From assembly GCF_010384365.1 (NCBI RefSeq), contig NZ_CP048397.1, positions 5,084,001 to 5,148,000 of the forward strand: a DNA stretch of 64,000 nt, given 5' to 3'. Below, one piece after another: positions 42,529 through 52,080 of the stretch (within the stretch, counting starts at the first letter, position 1; every line of letters begins with the position of its first letter). A program made the translations under genes and the position numbers. This DNA comes from Streptomyces sp. S4.7. GTDB lineage: Bacteria > Actinomycetota > Actinomycetes > Streptomycetales > Streptomycetaceae. The notes below the pieces were generated by a model. The model was not told where the DNA came from. It saw only the letters and a program-made list of their open reading frames with translations, and ran no database searches.

Positions 42529-42569
42529 CGGAGGGCCGCCGCTCCCCGCAGGGGAACGGCGGCCCTCCG
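42529..42569. terminator. Bidirectional terminator between Uma2 and ybdD genes
   Basis: Perfect 13-bp stem CGGAGGGCCGCCG with its complement around a 15-nt loop, between convergent genes. Confidence 0.75.
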
Positions 42570-42575
42570 AACCGC

Positions 42576-42782
42576 TCAGCAGCAGCGGAACCCTTCCCTC
42601 GGGTCCGCCTCGCGCGCGTCCATCCGCTCGCGTTCGAAGGCGCGGCGCGTCAAGGGCTGCGCCGTCGGGTCGCAGGCGCGGGTGTGGGCCACGTAGTGGT
42701 CGTACGCCGACTCGCCCGTCAACTCCCGTACGTACCAGCGGATCCGGCCCACCGCGTGGCGCACCTTCGCCGCGGAGGTCAT
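42576..42782 (-). CDS. YbdD/YjiX-family small protein
   Basis: 68 aa from ATG 42782. Conserved YbdD pattern: VRELTGESAYDHYVAHTRA and DPREGFRCC. These small proteins are encoded directly after CstA/BtsT-type transporters in many bacteria, as here with a 4-bp ATGA overlap, and are needed for or modulate transport. The closing CC is typical. Confidence 0.9.
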   Translation of the reverse strand: MTSAAKVRHAVGRIRWYVRELTGESAYDHYVAHTRACDPTAQPLTRRAFERERMDAREADPREGFRCC

Positions 42783-44983
42783 GACGAACCCGTCCCGGCA
42801 CCCGCCCCGGCGGACGCCTTCGTCTCCGCCGCCGCCAGTTCCGCCTTCTCCTCCTTCGTCGCGAACATGCCCGCGGGTGCGACCAGTTCCGACTTCACGT
42901 ACGGCGTCTCCGAGAGCTTCACGCTCTCCGGGTGGCGGATCGCCTTGTAGCAGACCCGTCCGGCGTCCGCGATGACCACGATGATCAGGATAGCGAAGAG
43001 CGCGCAGAGCACGCCGTCCACCGTCGAGTTGGTGACGACCGTGTGCATGTCGTCCATCGTCTTCGCCGGCGGGAGCACCTCGCCGTTGTCGATGCCCGTC
43101 TGGTAGACCTCGCGCTGCTTGAAGAAGCCGACCTTCGGGTCGTCGGAGAAGATCTTCTGCCAGCTCGCGGTGAGCGTGACCGCCGCGTCCCAGGCCAGCG
43201 GAACCGCCGTCACCCAGGCCCATTTGAGCCGTCCGGACTTCACCAGCAGCGTCGTGCACACGGCGAGCGCCACCGCCGCCAGGAGCTGGTTCGCGATGCC
43301 GAACAGCGGGAAGAGCTGGTTGATGCCACCGAGCGGGTCGTGCACGCCGACCCAGAGGAAGTAGCCCCACGCGCCGACGACCACGGCGCTGGCGAACCAG
43401 ACGCCCGGCTTCCAGCTGACCTGGCGCATCGGCTTGTACACGTTGCCGAGCATGTCCTGGAGCATGAAGCGCCCGACGCGCGTCCCGGCGTCCACCGTCG
43501 TCAGGATGAACAGCGCCTCGAACATGATCGCGAAGTGGTACCAGAACGCCTTCATCCCCGCGCCGCCGATGACGGACGAGAAGATGTCCGCCATTCCGAG
43601 CGCGAAGGTCGGCGCGCCGCCGGTGCGGGACAGCAGGCTCGACTCCTCGACGTCCTTCGCCGCCTGGGCGAGCTGGTCGGGCGAGATCGTGAAGCCGAGG
43701 TTGGCGACCGCCTGGGAGGCGGATTCGACCGTGCCGCCGATGACTCCGGCGGGGGAGTTGACCGCGAAGTAGAGACCCGGGTCGATGATGCACGCCGTGA
43801 TCATCGCCATGATGGCGACGAACGACTCGGTGAGCATCGCGCCGTACCCGATCATCCGGATCTGGGTCTCCTTCTGCACCATCTTCGGCGTGGTGCCCGA
43901 GGAGATGAGTGAGTGGAAACCGGACAGCGCGCCGCACGCGATGGTGATGAAGACGAACGGGAACATCGATCCGGCGAAGACCGGACCGTCACCGCGGCTC
44001 GCGAACTCGGTGACCGCGTCCATCTTCATCGTCGGCATGGCGACGACCACACCGATCGCCAGCAGCGCGATCGTGCCGACCTTCATGAAGGTCGACAGGT
44101 AGTCGCGCGGCGCCAGCAGCATCCAGACCGGCAGTACGGACGCCAGGAAGCCGTACACGATCATCCAGATGACGAGCGTGCCGGCCTCCAGCGTGAAGGT
44201 GTCGGCGAGCGAGGACTCGGCGACCCAGCCGCCGGCCACGATCGCGAGCAGCAGCAGCGTCACACCGACGAGCGAGACCTCACTGACCTTGCCCGGCCGC
44301 ATCACCCGCAGATACACGCCCATGAAGAGCGCGATCGGGATGGTCATCGCGATGGAGAAGACGCCCCACGGCGAGTCGGCGAGCGCGTTGACGATGACCA
44401 GCGCCAGCACCGCCAGCAGGATGATCATGATGAGGAAGACCGCGATGAGCGCGGCGGCGCCGCCGAACGGGCCTATCTCGTCACGGGCGATCTGGCCGAG
44501 CGAACGGCCGTCGCGGCGCGTGGAGAAGAACAGCGTGACCATGTCCTGGACCGCGCCCGCGAAGATGACACCCGCGACGATCCAGATGGTGCCCGGCAGA
44601 TAGCCCATCTGCGCGGCCAGCACCGGTCCGACGAGCGGTCCCGCGCCCGCGACGGCCGCGAAGTGGTGGCCGAAGAGCACGCGACGGTCGGTGGGGTGGA
44701 AGTCGACCCCGTTGTCGAGCCGTTCGGCGGGCGTGGCACGTGTCCTGTCGACCTTCAGGACCCGCCGGGCGATGAATCTGGAGTAGAAGCGGTAGGCGAT
44801 CGCGTATGAACCGAGTGCCGCGGCCAGCATCCAGGCCGCGGAGATCTCCTCACCGCGCGACAGCGCGAGGACACCCCAGCCGACCGCGCCCACCAGAGCG
44901 ACGAGCGCCCATATGACGATCGACTTCGGCGTGAGACGCCCGGAGGATTTCGGTGCGGAACTTGGCTGTGCCGGCTCTGGCAT
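42779..44983 (-). CDS. cstA: CstA-family carbon-starvation transporter
   Basis: 734 aa from ATG 44983 with about 16 transmembrane helices. Family blocks: RVLFGHHFAAVAGAGPLVGP, AGALSGFHSLISSGTTPK-like (CGALSGFHSLISSGT) and a long hydrophobic core. E. coli relatives (CstA, BtsT) take up peptides or pyruvate during carbon limitation. Coupled to a YbdD gene. It lies directly downstream of dasR on the same strand with a 187-bp gap containing a perfect palindrome. Confidence 0.93.
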   Translation of the reverse strand: MPEPAQPSSAPKSSGRLTPKSIVIWALVALVGAVGWGVLALSRGEEISAAWMLAAALGSYAIAYRFYSRFIARRVLKVDRTRATPAERLDNGVDFHPTDRRVLFGHHFAAVAGAGPLVGPVLAAQMGYLPGTIWIVAGVIFAGAVQDMVTLFFSTRRDGRSLGQIARDEIGPFGGAAALIAVFLIMIILLAVLALVIVNALADSPWGVFSIAMTIPIALFMGVYLRVMRPGKVSEVSLVGVTLLLLAIVAGGWVAESSLADTFTLEAGTLVIWMIVYGFLASVLPVWMLLAPRDYLSTFMKVGTIALLAIGVVVAMPTMKMDAVTEFASRGDGPVFAGSMFPFVFITIACGALSGFHSLISSGTTPKMVQKETQIRMIGYGAMLTESFVAIMAMITACIIDPGLYFAVNSPAGVIGGTVESASQAVANLGFTISPDQLAQAAKDVEESSLLSRTGGAPTFALGMADIFSSVIGGAGMKAFWYHFAIMFEALFILTTVDAGTRVGRFMLQDMLGNVYKPMRQVSWKPGVWFASAVVVGAWGYFLWVGVHDPLGGINQLFPLFGIANQLLAAVALAVCTTLLVKSGRLKWAWVTAVPLAWDAAVTLTASWQKIFSDDPKVGFFKQREVYQTGIDNGEVLPPAKTMDDMHTVVTNSTVDGVLCALFAILIIVVIADAGRVCYKAIRHPESVKLSETPYVKSELVAPAGMFATKEEKAELAAAETKASAGAGAGTGSS

Positions 44984-45140
44984 GGCGAGTCGTCCCCTCA
45001 CTGGATGACCTGCTGAAACTCGCAGGAAATCTAGGGGACCTTTTCGGCACGCGTCACCCCCCGTCCGCATATCGGTACGGCAACGGTGCGCGTTCCGTAC
45101 TCCGGCGTCGGTTCCCGAACATGCCCTTTGACGTGGGCTT

Positions 45141-45156
45141 CCGCCGATATCGGCGG
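45141..45156. promoter_or_regulatory. 16-bp perfect palindrome between dasR and cstA
   Basis: CCGCCGATATCGGCGG is fully self-complementary with no loop, 14 bp after the dasR stop and about 160 bp before the cstA start. It is better suited to a dimeric regulator than to a terminator. Confidence 0.5.
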
Positions 45157-45170
45157 TCGGCCGGCCGGTG

Positions 45171-45935
45171 TCAGTCCGTCGGTCTGCGCAGCCGCGCCAC
45201 GAACTTGTACCGGTCGCCCCGGTACACCGAGCGGACCCACTCCACGGGCTCCCCGGCGGTGTCGATCGAGTGCCGCGAGAGCATCAGCATCGGCAGGCCC
45301 ACATCGGTCCCCAGGAGCCCCGCCTCGCGCGGCGTCGCCAGCGACGTCTCGATCGTCTCCTCGGCCTCCGCCAGGTGCACGCCGTACACCTCGGCCAGCG
45401 CCGTGTAGAGGGAGGTGTACTTGACGAGTGAACGGCGCAGCGCGGGAAAGCGTTTGGCCGAAAGGTGTGTGGTCTCGATGGCCATCGGCTCGCCGCTCGC
45501 CAGCCGCAGCCGTTCGATGCGCAGCACGCGGCCGCCGGCGGTGATGTCGAGCAGTCCGGCCAGCGTGTCGTCGGCGGTGACGTAGCCGATGTCCAGCAGT
45601 TGCGAGGTCGGCTCCAGGCCCTGCGCGCGCATGTCCTCGGTGTACGAGGTGAGCTGGAGCGCCTGTGACACCTTGGGCTTGGCCACGAACGTGCCCTTGC
45701 CCTGGATGCGCTCCAGCCGGCCCTCGACGACCAGTTCCTGGAGCGCCTGGCGCACGGTGGTGCGCGAGGTGTCGAACTCGGCCGCCAGGGTGCGCTCCGG
45801 CGGTACGGGCGTGCCCGGTGGCAGCGTCTCCGTCATGTCGAGCAAATGCCGCTTCAGCCGGTAGTACTTGGGCACGCGTGCGGTACGGGTCGCCGCCCCG
45901 TTCTCGGTCTCGGTGCCGCCCCCGTCCGTGGCCAT
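45171..45935 (-). CDS. dasR: GntR-family GlcNAc-responsive regulator DasR
   Basis: 254 aa from ATG 45935, the same length as S. coelicolor DasR. N-terminal winged helix (VPPERTLAAEFDTSRTTVRQ) and a HutC/UTRA effector domain (LSAKRFPALRRSLVKYTSLY). DasR binds dre sites and is released by glucosamine-6-phosphate and related phosphosugars, controlling chitin/GlcNAc use, development and antibiotic genes. Divergent from the dasABCD operon with two dre-like sites between. Confidence 0.96.
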   Translation of the reverse strand: MATDGGGTETENGAATRTARVPKYYRLKRHLLDMTETLPPGTPVPPERTLAAEFDTSRTTVRQALQELVVEGRLERIQGKGTFVAKPKVSQALQLTSYTEDMRAQGLEPTSQLLDIGYVTADDTLAGLLDITAGGRVLRIERLRLASGEPMAIETTHLSAKRFPALRRSLVKYTSLYTALAEVYGVHLAEAEETIETSLATPREAGLLGTDVGLPMLMLSRHSIDTAGEPVEWVRSVYRGDRYKFVARLRRPTD

Positions 45936-46091
45936 GGTCTGCCTTCCCGACTCCTGCGCTGCTGCCGTCACCGGCTCCTCCGTCTGTTGCGGCTCACATG
46001 GTGGCACGGTCCGGTCGCGGGTCGTCTCCCCGATCCAGGTGTCGGTCCGATAACGGACACGACAGCCCTCTTATACACCCTTGACACCCCT

Positions 46092-46107
46092 AAAGGTCTA
46101 GGCCAAG
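46092..46107 (+). promoter_or_regulatory. DasR site (dre), dasA upstream copy
   Basis: AAAGGTCTAGGCCAAG matches the dre consensus at 11 of 16 positions, including GGTCTAG. It is 24 bp centre to centre from the stronger site at 46116. Confidence 0.6.
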
Positions 46108-46115
46108 CTCCCCGT

Positions 46116-46131
46116 ACTGGTCTAAACCATT
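46116..46131 (+). promoter_or_regulatory. DasR site (dre), dasA proximal copy
   Basis: ACTGGTCTAAACCATT matches ACTGGTCTAGACCAGT at 14 of 16 positions, 85 bp before the dasA start. Confidence 0.85.
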
Positions 46132-46215
46132 AAGGACCAGGTCCCAGCCCCGGTGGTACTCGTCGTAAGTCTTCGCGGTGGGGAGGGGGTTGCAGGAATC
46201 CCTGAGGAGGGTGGC

Positions 46216-47517
46216 GTGAAGCGCAAGCTCATCGCGGCGATCGGCGTCGCGGGCATGATGTTCTCGGTCGCGGCGTGTGGATCGGACGACAGCGGTTCGG
46301 CGAGGGATCCGAAGGACCGTAAGGACACAGTCACCGTCTGGCTGATGGTGGACGCGCAGAGCACCTGGCCGGAACTGGTCAAGGATGTCAACGCGCAGTT
46401 CAAGGAGAAGTACCCGAACGTCAAGGTCAATGTCCAGTACCAGCAGTGGGCGGACAAGGCCAAGAAGCTCGACACCGCCCTCGGTGGCGACAAGTTCCCG
46501 GACGTCGTCGAGCTCGGCAACACCGAGACGATGCAGTACATCCTCAACGGCGCGGTGGCCGAGGTCGATCCCAAGAAGTACGACAACTCGGACACCTGGA
46601 TCCAGGGACTGAAGGACACCTGCACCTTCGAGGGCAAGCAGTACTGCGTGCCCTACTACGCCGGTGCGCGCGTGGCCATCTACAACACGGACATGCTCAA
46701 GAAGAGCGCCGGCCTCGACACGCTGCCGGAGACCGAGGACGAGATGCTCGCGGCGATGGACAAGATCGCCACGGCGAACAGCAAGAAGGACAAGCGCTCC
46801 TCCAGCCTTTACCTGCCGGGCCGTTACTGGTACGCCGCCATGTCCTACGTCGCCGCGTACGACGGCGCGATCGCGACGTACGACGAGGGTGCGAAGGAGT
46901 GGAAGGCCTCGCTCTCCACCCCCGAGGCGCAGAAGGGCATCCAGCACTTCATCGACCTGGTCAAGAAGTACAACAAGGCCGACCAGACGAAGGACGAGCA
47001 GGACCACGCCAACGTGATGGCCAACGAGAAGGCGGCCCTCATCTACGGCAACGGCTGGGAGTCGGGCTCCGTCATCGACGGCAAGAACAACGGCAACCCG
47101 AAGCTGGAGGGCAAGATCCTCACCGCCGGAATGCCCGGCCCGAACGGCAAGGCGCTGCCCTCCTTCATCGGCGGCTCCGACCTGGCGATCACAGAGAAGT
47201 CCAAGGTCCAGGACCTGGCCGAGGACTGGGTCTCGATGTTCACCAGCGAGAAGTCCATGGAGGTTCTCGCCGGCAAGAACATCCTCCCGAACAACGAGAA
47301 GCAGCTGGAGCCGCTGAAGGCGAAGCCGGAGACCGCTCCGATCGCCAACGCCGTACCCGACGCGTGGTTCACCCCGATCGCGCCCGGCTGGACCTCCATC
47401 GAGAAGGAGGAGGTCCTGGAGAACTTGCTCCTGTCGATCCTCAAGGGTGACTCCGTGGCCGACGCCACGAAGGAAGCCGACGCGAAGATCAACGAACTGA
47501 TCAACGAAGAGTCCTGA
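46216..47517 (+). CDS. dasA: Chitobiose/GlcNAc ABC transporter lipoprotein DasA
   Basis: 433 aa from GTG 46216 with GAGGAGGG upstream. Lipobox VAAC near residue 20 anchors the mature protein to the membrane. Type-1 sugar-binding fold (TVTVWLMVDAQSTWPELVKD; DVVELGNTETMQYILNG). DasA binds N,N'-diacetylchitobiose and delivers it to DasBC. It is followed by a 197-bp gap with a hairpin before dasB, which would give more binding protein than permease. Confidence 0.95.
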   Translation: MKRKLIAAIGVAGMMFSVAACGSDDSGSARDPKDRKDTVTVWLMVDAQSTWPELVKDVNAQFKEKYPNVKVNVQYQQWADKAKKLDTALGGDKFPDVVELGNTETMQYILNGAVAEVDPKKYDNSDTWIQGLKDTCTFEGKQYCVPYYAGARVAIYNTDMLKKSAGLDTLPETEDEMLAAMDKIATANSKKDKRSSSLYLPGRYWYAAMSYVAAYDGAIATYDEGAKEWKASLSTPEAQKGIQHFIDLVKKYNKADQTKDEQDHANVMANEKAALIYGNGWESGSVIDGKNNGNPKLEGKILTAGMPGPNGKALPSFIGGSDLAITEKSKVQDLAEDWVSMFTSEKSMEVLAGKNILPNNEKQLEPLKAKPETAPIANAVPDAWFTPIAPGWTSIEKEEVLENLLLSILKGDSVADATKEADAKINELINEES

Positions 47518-47582
47518 CCCAGGAGTCCCAGGGCCGGGGCCTGAGCCACACGAGTCCCCGACCCCAAGGGTCCTGAACGCCA

Positions 47583-47612
47583 GGGCCTCCGGCGCCCCGC
47601 CCCCGGAGGCCC
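47583..47612 (+). terminator. Intercistronic hairpin between dasA and dasB
   Basis: 10-bp perfect stem GGGCCTCCGG/CCGGAGGCCC with a 10-nt loop. Probably an attenuating terminator or mRNA-stabilising stem setting the dasA to dasBC ratio. Confidence 0.6.
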
Positions 47613-47714
47613 GTCGGCGGGGGCGGGGGCGGGGGGCCGGTCACCACCGGGCCGCCGCTCCCCGCCCTTTCGGGCGCGGATTCGGTGCGGAGAACGAAAC
47701 GGAAGGTCAGTCAC

Positions 47715-48734
47715 GTGACTGCTGCCGACACGCAGGAGGCCGCCGGACCACCGGCGCCCCCGGTACCGCGTGACCCGAAAGGGACAGACGGCCGGCCCAC
47801 CCCCGGGAACGGGACGGCCGGGACGACCGGGAAGAGACGCCGCAAGAAGGGCGAACTCCTCCCGTTCCTGCTGATCCTCCCGGCGATCGTCGCCATCGCC
47901 GCCGTCTACGCCTTCCCGCTCACCAAGACCGTGATCATGTCCTTCCAGGACATGGGCCGGCGTGAGCTGTGGACGGGGGAATCGCCCCCCTGGGTCGGCT
48001 TCGAGCAGTTCACCAACATCCTCGGTGACAGCGAATTCTGGTCCGTCACCGGCCGCACCGTCCTGTTCATGGCCGTCTGTGTCGGCCTCACCATGGCCAT
48101 CGGCCTGCTGGTCGCCATGATGATGACCCGGCTGTCCACCTGGGTGCGCCTGACCCTGACGGCGGCGCTGATCGCCGCCTGGTCGATGCCCCTGATGGTC
48201 GCCGCCTCGATCTTCCGCTGGCTGTCGGACTCCGACTACGGCCTGCTGAACACCCTGATAGCCAAGGTCGTCGGCGAGGAGTTCCTCGGCCACAACTGGT
48301 TCCTCGACCCCTGGCAGGGCTTCGCGATCATCACCCTGCTGGTCGTCTGGGGCGCCGTACCGTTCGTCGTGATCACCCTGTACGCGGCCCTCACCCAGGT
48401 CCCCCGGGAACTGGAGGAGGCGGCGGCCCTCGACGGCGCCAACGTCCGCGGCATCTTCCACTACGTGACCTGGCCCGTCATCCGCCCGGTCTTCGTCATG
48501 GTCACCACGCTCTCGGTGATCTGGGACTTCAACGTGTTCGGCCAGATCTGGCTGCTGCGCGGCAACAAGCCCGAACCGGAGTACGAGACCCTCGGCCTCT
48601 ACTCCTTCTCCAAGGCCTTCGAGTCCACCTCCTTCAGCCAGGGCACCGCGATCGCCCTGATCACCGTCCTGCTGCTCTCCGGCGTGGCCGTGTTCTACCT
48701 GCGTCAGCTGATGAAGACAGGAGAGGTCGAATGA
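47715..48734 (+). CDS. dasB: Sugar ABC transporter permease DasB
   Basis: 339 aa from GTG 47715. A hydrophilic Pro/Gly-rich N-terminus (about 55 residues) precedes six transmembrane helices and the MalF-type EAA loop LEEAAALDGANVRGIF. Forms the membrane channel with DasC; the ATPase is not encoded here and in Streptomyces is supplied by the shared MsiK. ATGA overlap with dasC. Confidence 0.94.
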   Translation: MTAADTQEAAGPPAPPVPRDPKGTDGRPTPGNGTAGTTGKRRRKKGELLPFLLILPAIVAIAAVYAFPLTKTVIMSFQDMGRRELWTGESPPWVGFEQFTNILGDSEFWSVTGRTVLFMAVCVGLTMAIGLLVAMMMTRLSTWVRLTLTAALIAAWSMPLMVAASIFRWLSDSDYGLLNTLIAKVVGEEFLGHNWFLDPWQGFAIITLLVVWGAVPFVVITLYAALTQVPRELEEAAALDGANVRGIFHYVTWPVIRPVFVMVTTLSVIWDFNVFGQIWLLRGNKPEPEYETLGLYSFSKAFESTSFSQGTAIALITVLLLSGVAVFYLRQLMKTGEVE

Positions 48735-49633
48735 GCACCTCAACCTCCACCGCGCCCGCGCCCGTTCCGGCCACGCCCCCGGCGGTCGCCCCGCAGAAGC
48801 TGCGCCCGGACCGCAAGAAGAGCCGCGGCCTCTACGACGTGCTCGGTCTGCTGTTCGCCGTCGTCATGGCGTTCCCGGTGTACTGGCTGGTCATCAGCTC
48901 ACTGCGGCCCAACCACGAGATCCGCTCCTACGACCAGACGCTGTGGCCGTCGTCGCTCACCTTCGACAACTTCGCCCGCGCGGTCGACCAGCCGAACTTC
49001 TCCACCGCCGTCCAGTCCAGCCTGATCGTCTCGGTCACCGCGGTCGTCGGCGGCATGATCATCGCGACGCTGGCGGCGCTCGCCATCGGCCGGTTCCGGT
49101 TCTTCGGCCGCCGCGCGCTGCTGATGGTGCTGATCCTCGTACAGATGCTGCCGCCCACGGCGATGCTCATCCCGATCTACGCGCAGCTCAACGCGATGGG
49201 GGGCCTGGACGAGTACTGGGGCCTGATCATCGTCTACCTGGTCTCCACGCTGCCGTTCGCGATCATCATGATCCGCGGCTTCGTCGTGAACATCCCGGTG
49301 GAGCTGGAGGAGTCGGCGATGGTCGACGGCTGTACGCGGATGGGCGCCTTCCGGCGGGTGATCTTCCCGCTGCTGGCCCCCGGCCTGGCGGCGGCGTCGA
49401 TCTTCGCGCTGGTCAACGCGTGGAACGAGTACCTCTTCGCGTACATCCTGATCAACGACAACTCCAAGTACACGCTCAACGTGTGGCTGATGACCTTCAC
49501 CACCGAGCGGGGCACCGACTACGGGGCGCTGATGGCGTCCTCGACCCTGATCGCGCTGCCCGTGGTGGTGTTCTTCATGATCATTCAGAAGAAGATGGCG
49601 ACCGGTCTGACATCCGGCGCAGTAAAGGGATAG
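48731..49633 (+). CDS. dasC: Sugar ABC transporter permease DasC
   Basis: 300 aa, six transmembrane helices, MalG-type EAA loop LEESAMVDGCTRMGAFRRVI. Start overlaps the dasB stop by 4 bp; dasD follows 6 bp after its stop. Partner of DasB in chitobiose import. Confidence 0.95.
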   Translation: MSTSTSTAPAPVPATPPAVAPQKLRPDRKKSRGLYDVLGLLFAVVMAFPVYWLVISSLRPNHEIRSYDQTLWPSSLTFDNFARAVDQPNFSTAVQSSLIVSVTAVVGGMIIATLAALAIGRFRFFGRRALLMVLILVQMLPPTAMLIPIYAQLNAMGGLDEYWGLIIVYLVSTLPFAIIMIRGFVVNIPVELEESAMVDGCTRMGAFRRVIFPLLAPGLAAASIFALVNAWNEYLFAYILINDNSKYTLNVWLMTFTTERGTDYGALMASSTLIALPVVVFFMIIQKKMATGLTSGAVKG

Positions 49634-49639
49634 CGCCGT

Positions 49640-51175
49640 ATGACCACTCTCACCCACAGCTCCGACACCCTGACCCGCGACGCCCTCGCCGTCCTCCAGC
49701 CCGGCTTCCGGGGCACCACGGCGCCGGACTGGCTGCTGCGGCGCATCGGCGAGGGTCTGGCCTCCGTCGGCCTCTTCGGCCGCAACATCACCTCGCCGGC
49801 CCAACTGACCGCGCTCACCGCGCAGCTGAGGGCCGAGCGGGACGACGTCCTCGTCGCCATCGACGAGGAGGGCGGGGACGTCACCCGTCTCGAAGTGCGC
49901 GACGGCTCGTCCTTCCCCGGCAACTACGCGCTCGGCTCCGTCGACGACGTGGACCTCACGCGCGCCGTGGCGCGGGAACTGGGCGGCCGGCTCGCCGCGT
50001 GCGGCGTCAACCTCAACTGGGCGCCGTCCGCCGACGTCAACTCCGACGTCGACAACCCCGTCATCGGCGTCCGGTCCTTCGGCGCCGACCCGGCGCTCGT
50101 GTCCCGCCACACGGCCGCCTATGTGGAAGGTCTCCAGTCCGCCGGGGTCGCCGCCTGCACCAAGCACTTCCCCGGGCACGGCGACACGGCCGTCGACTCC
50201 CACCACGCGCTGCCCCGCATCGACGTGGACTTCGACACACTCCACGCCCGTGAACTGGCGCCTTTCCGCTCGGCGATCGCCGCGGGTTCCAAATCGGTGA
50301 TGAGCGCGCATATCCTGCTCTCCGCGCTGGACCCGAACCGCCCCGCGACTCTCAGCCCGCAGATCGTCACCGGTCTGCTCCGGGAGGAGCTGGGCTTCGA
50401 CGGGCTGATCGTCACCGACGGCATAGAGATGCAGGCCATCGCGTCGACGTACGGCATCGAGCGCGGCTCCGTCCTCGCGATCGCCGCGGGCGTCGACGCG
50501 ATCTGCGTCGGCGGCGGCCTGGCCGACGAGGAGACCGTCCTGCGACTGCGCGATGCTTTGGTCGACGCGGTGCGGGAAGGCGAACTGCCCGAGGAGCGAC
50601 TGGCCGACGCGGCGGCGCGGGTACGCGCCCTCGCCGACTGGACGCTCCGGGCGCGGGGGGCTTCGGGGCCGGGCGCGGCCGTACAGGAGGGGATCGCGCC
50701 CGGCATCGGCGGCACCGGCAACGGCGCCGGGTCCGGCATCGGACTGGTCGCCGCGCGCCGCGCCCTGCGGGTGACCGGCACGGTCGAACCTCTTCAGGAG
50801 GCGCCGTACGTCGCCTCCTTCGCGCCCGTGGCGAACATCGCCGTCGGCGACGAGACCCCCTGGGGCGTCGCGGCCGAGCTGACGGCGCTGCTGCCCGGCA
50901 CGGGGACCGGCACCTACGGTGGCGAGAACACCGCGGCCGAGGTGCTGGCCGCGGCGGGACGGCGCAGGATCGTCGCCGTCGTCCGCGACATCCACCGGCA
51001 CCCCTGGATGGCGGCCGTCCTCGACGGCATCCTCGCCGCCCGTCCGGACACCGCCGTCGTGGAGATGGGTGTCAACCACGCCGAGCCCACGGGAAGCCCG
51101 CACATCGCCACGTACGGCGCCGCGCGCGTCTGCGGCCGGGCGGCGGCGGAGGCGCTGACGGGCCGGGGAGCCTGA
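49640..51175 (+). CDS. dasD: Beta-N-acetylhexosaminidase, GH3 family (DasD)
   Basis: 511 aa, no signal peptide, so it acts on imported chitobiose in the cytoplasm. GH3/NagZ signature KHFPGHGDTAVDSHH and the nucleophile Asp in LIVTDGIEMQA. A C-terminal domain of about 170 residues follows the catalytic barrel. Last gene of the dasABCD operon; a perfect hairpin follows. Confidence 0.94.
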   Translation: MTTLTHSSDTLTRDALAVLQPGFRGTTAPDWLLRRIGEGLASVGLFGRNITSPAQLTALTAQLRAERDDVLVAIDEEGGDVTRLEVRDGSSFPGNYALGSVDDVDLTRAVARELGGRLAACGVNLNWAPSADVNSDVDNPVIGVRSFGADPALVSRHTAAYVEGLQSAGVAACTKHFPGHGDTAVDSHHALPRIDVDFDTLHARELAPFRSAIAAGSKSVMSAHILLSALDPNRPATLSPQIVTGLLREELGFDGLIVTDGIEMQAIASTYGIERGSVLAIAAGVDAICVGGGLADEETVLRLRDALVDAVREGELPEERLADAAARVRALADWTLRARGASGPGAAVQEGIAPGIGGTGNGAGSGIGLVAARRALRVTGTVEPLQEAPYVASFAPVANIAVGDETPWGVAAELTALLPGTGTGTYGGENTAAEVLAAAGRRRIVAVVRDIHRHPWMAAVLDGILAARPDTAVVEMGVNHAEPTGSPHIATYGAARVCGRAAAEALTGRGA

Positions 51176-51195
51176 GCAGGACGCGAGTACGCGAA

Positions 51196-51230
51196 CGCCG
51201 GAGGGGCCGCGTGGTGCGGCCCCTCCGGCG
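51196..51230. terminator. Bidirectional terminator between dasD and nagB
   Basis: Perfect 15-bp stem CGCCGGAGGGGCCGC with its complement around GTGGT, followed by TTTT, between convergent genes. Confidence 0.88.
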
Positions 51231-51260
51231 TTTTCCCCCGGGTGTTCCGGGGAGGGCCCG

Positions 51261-52043
51261 TCAGATGCCCTGCCAGTCCGGCTTGGCGGCGTAGGTGGCG
51301 CGGAAGTACTCCGCCAGCTTCAGCTTGGAGGCGGCGGCCTCGTCGACCACCACCGTGGCGTGCGGGTGCAGTTGCAGCGCGGAGGCGGGTACGACGGCGG
51401 CCACCGGCCCCTCCACGGTCTGCGCCACCGCCTCGGCCTTGCCCTCGCCCGTGGCCAGCAGCACCAGGTGCCGGGCCTCCAGGATGGTGCCGATGCCCTG
51501 GGTGATGACGTGGTGCGGGACCTCGTCCGGGCTGTCGAAGAACCGGGCGTTGTCCTGCCGGGTCTGCCGCGTGAGCGTCTTGATGCGGGTGCGCGAGGCG
51601 AGCGACGAGCACGGCTCGTTGAAGCCGATGTGCCCGTCGGTACCGATGCCGAGCAACTGGAGGTCCACGCCACCGGATTCGGCCAGCGCCCGGTCGTAGG
51701 CCTCGCACGCCGCCTGTACGTCCTCGGCGGCGCCGTCCGGCCCCATGAACGCGTCCTCGGTGAGCCCGAGCGGTTCGACGACCTCACGCAGGACCACCGA
51801 GCGGTACGACTCCGGGTGCCCGGCCGGCAGGCCGACGTACTCGTCCAGCTGCGCGATGCGGGCGCCCGAGGCGTCCACCTCGCCGGCGCGCACCTTGGCG
51901 GTCAGCGCCTGGTAGACGGGCAGCGGGGTCGATCCGGTGGCCACCCCGAGCAGGGCGTCGCGCTTCCGGCGCAGCAGGCCCGCGATGCTCTCCGCTATGA
52001 GCTCGCCGCCCGCCTTGGCGTCCTGGACGATGACAACTTCCAC
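51261..52043 (-). CDS. nagB: Glucosamine-6-phosphate deaminase
   Basis: 260 aa from GTG 52043. Converts GlcN-6-P to fructose-6-P and ammonia. Conserved blocks: GVATGSTPLPVYQAL (phosphate loop), AQLDEYVGL (catalytic Asp) and GTDGHIGFNEPCSSL (His and Glu). Acts after the das transporter and hexosaminidase. A dre site lies 38 bp upstream of its start. Its substrate is one of the DasR effectors. Confidence 0.95.
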   Translation of the reverse strand: MEVVIVQDAKAGGELIAESIAGLLRRKRDALLGVATGSTPLPVYQALTAKVRAGEVDASGARIAQLDEYVGLPAGHPESYRSVVLREVVEPLGLTEDAFMGPDGAAEDVQAACEAYDRALAESGGVDLQLLGIGTDGHIGFNEPCSSLASRTRIKTLTRQTRQDNARFFDSPDEVPHHVITQGIGTILEARHLVLLATGEGKAEAVAQTVEGPVAAVVPASALQLHPHATVVVDEAAASKLKLAEYFRATYAAKPDWQGI

Positions 52044-52080
52044 GCTGGGCCTGCCGATCTGGTAAGAGTCCTCTGAGTCT

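Noticed and set aside
48899..51103. 734-codon ORF antisense to dasC and dasD
   Set aside because: Shadow frame over two solid genes; Arg/Asp/Val-rich composition without domain similarity.
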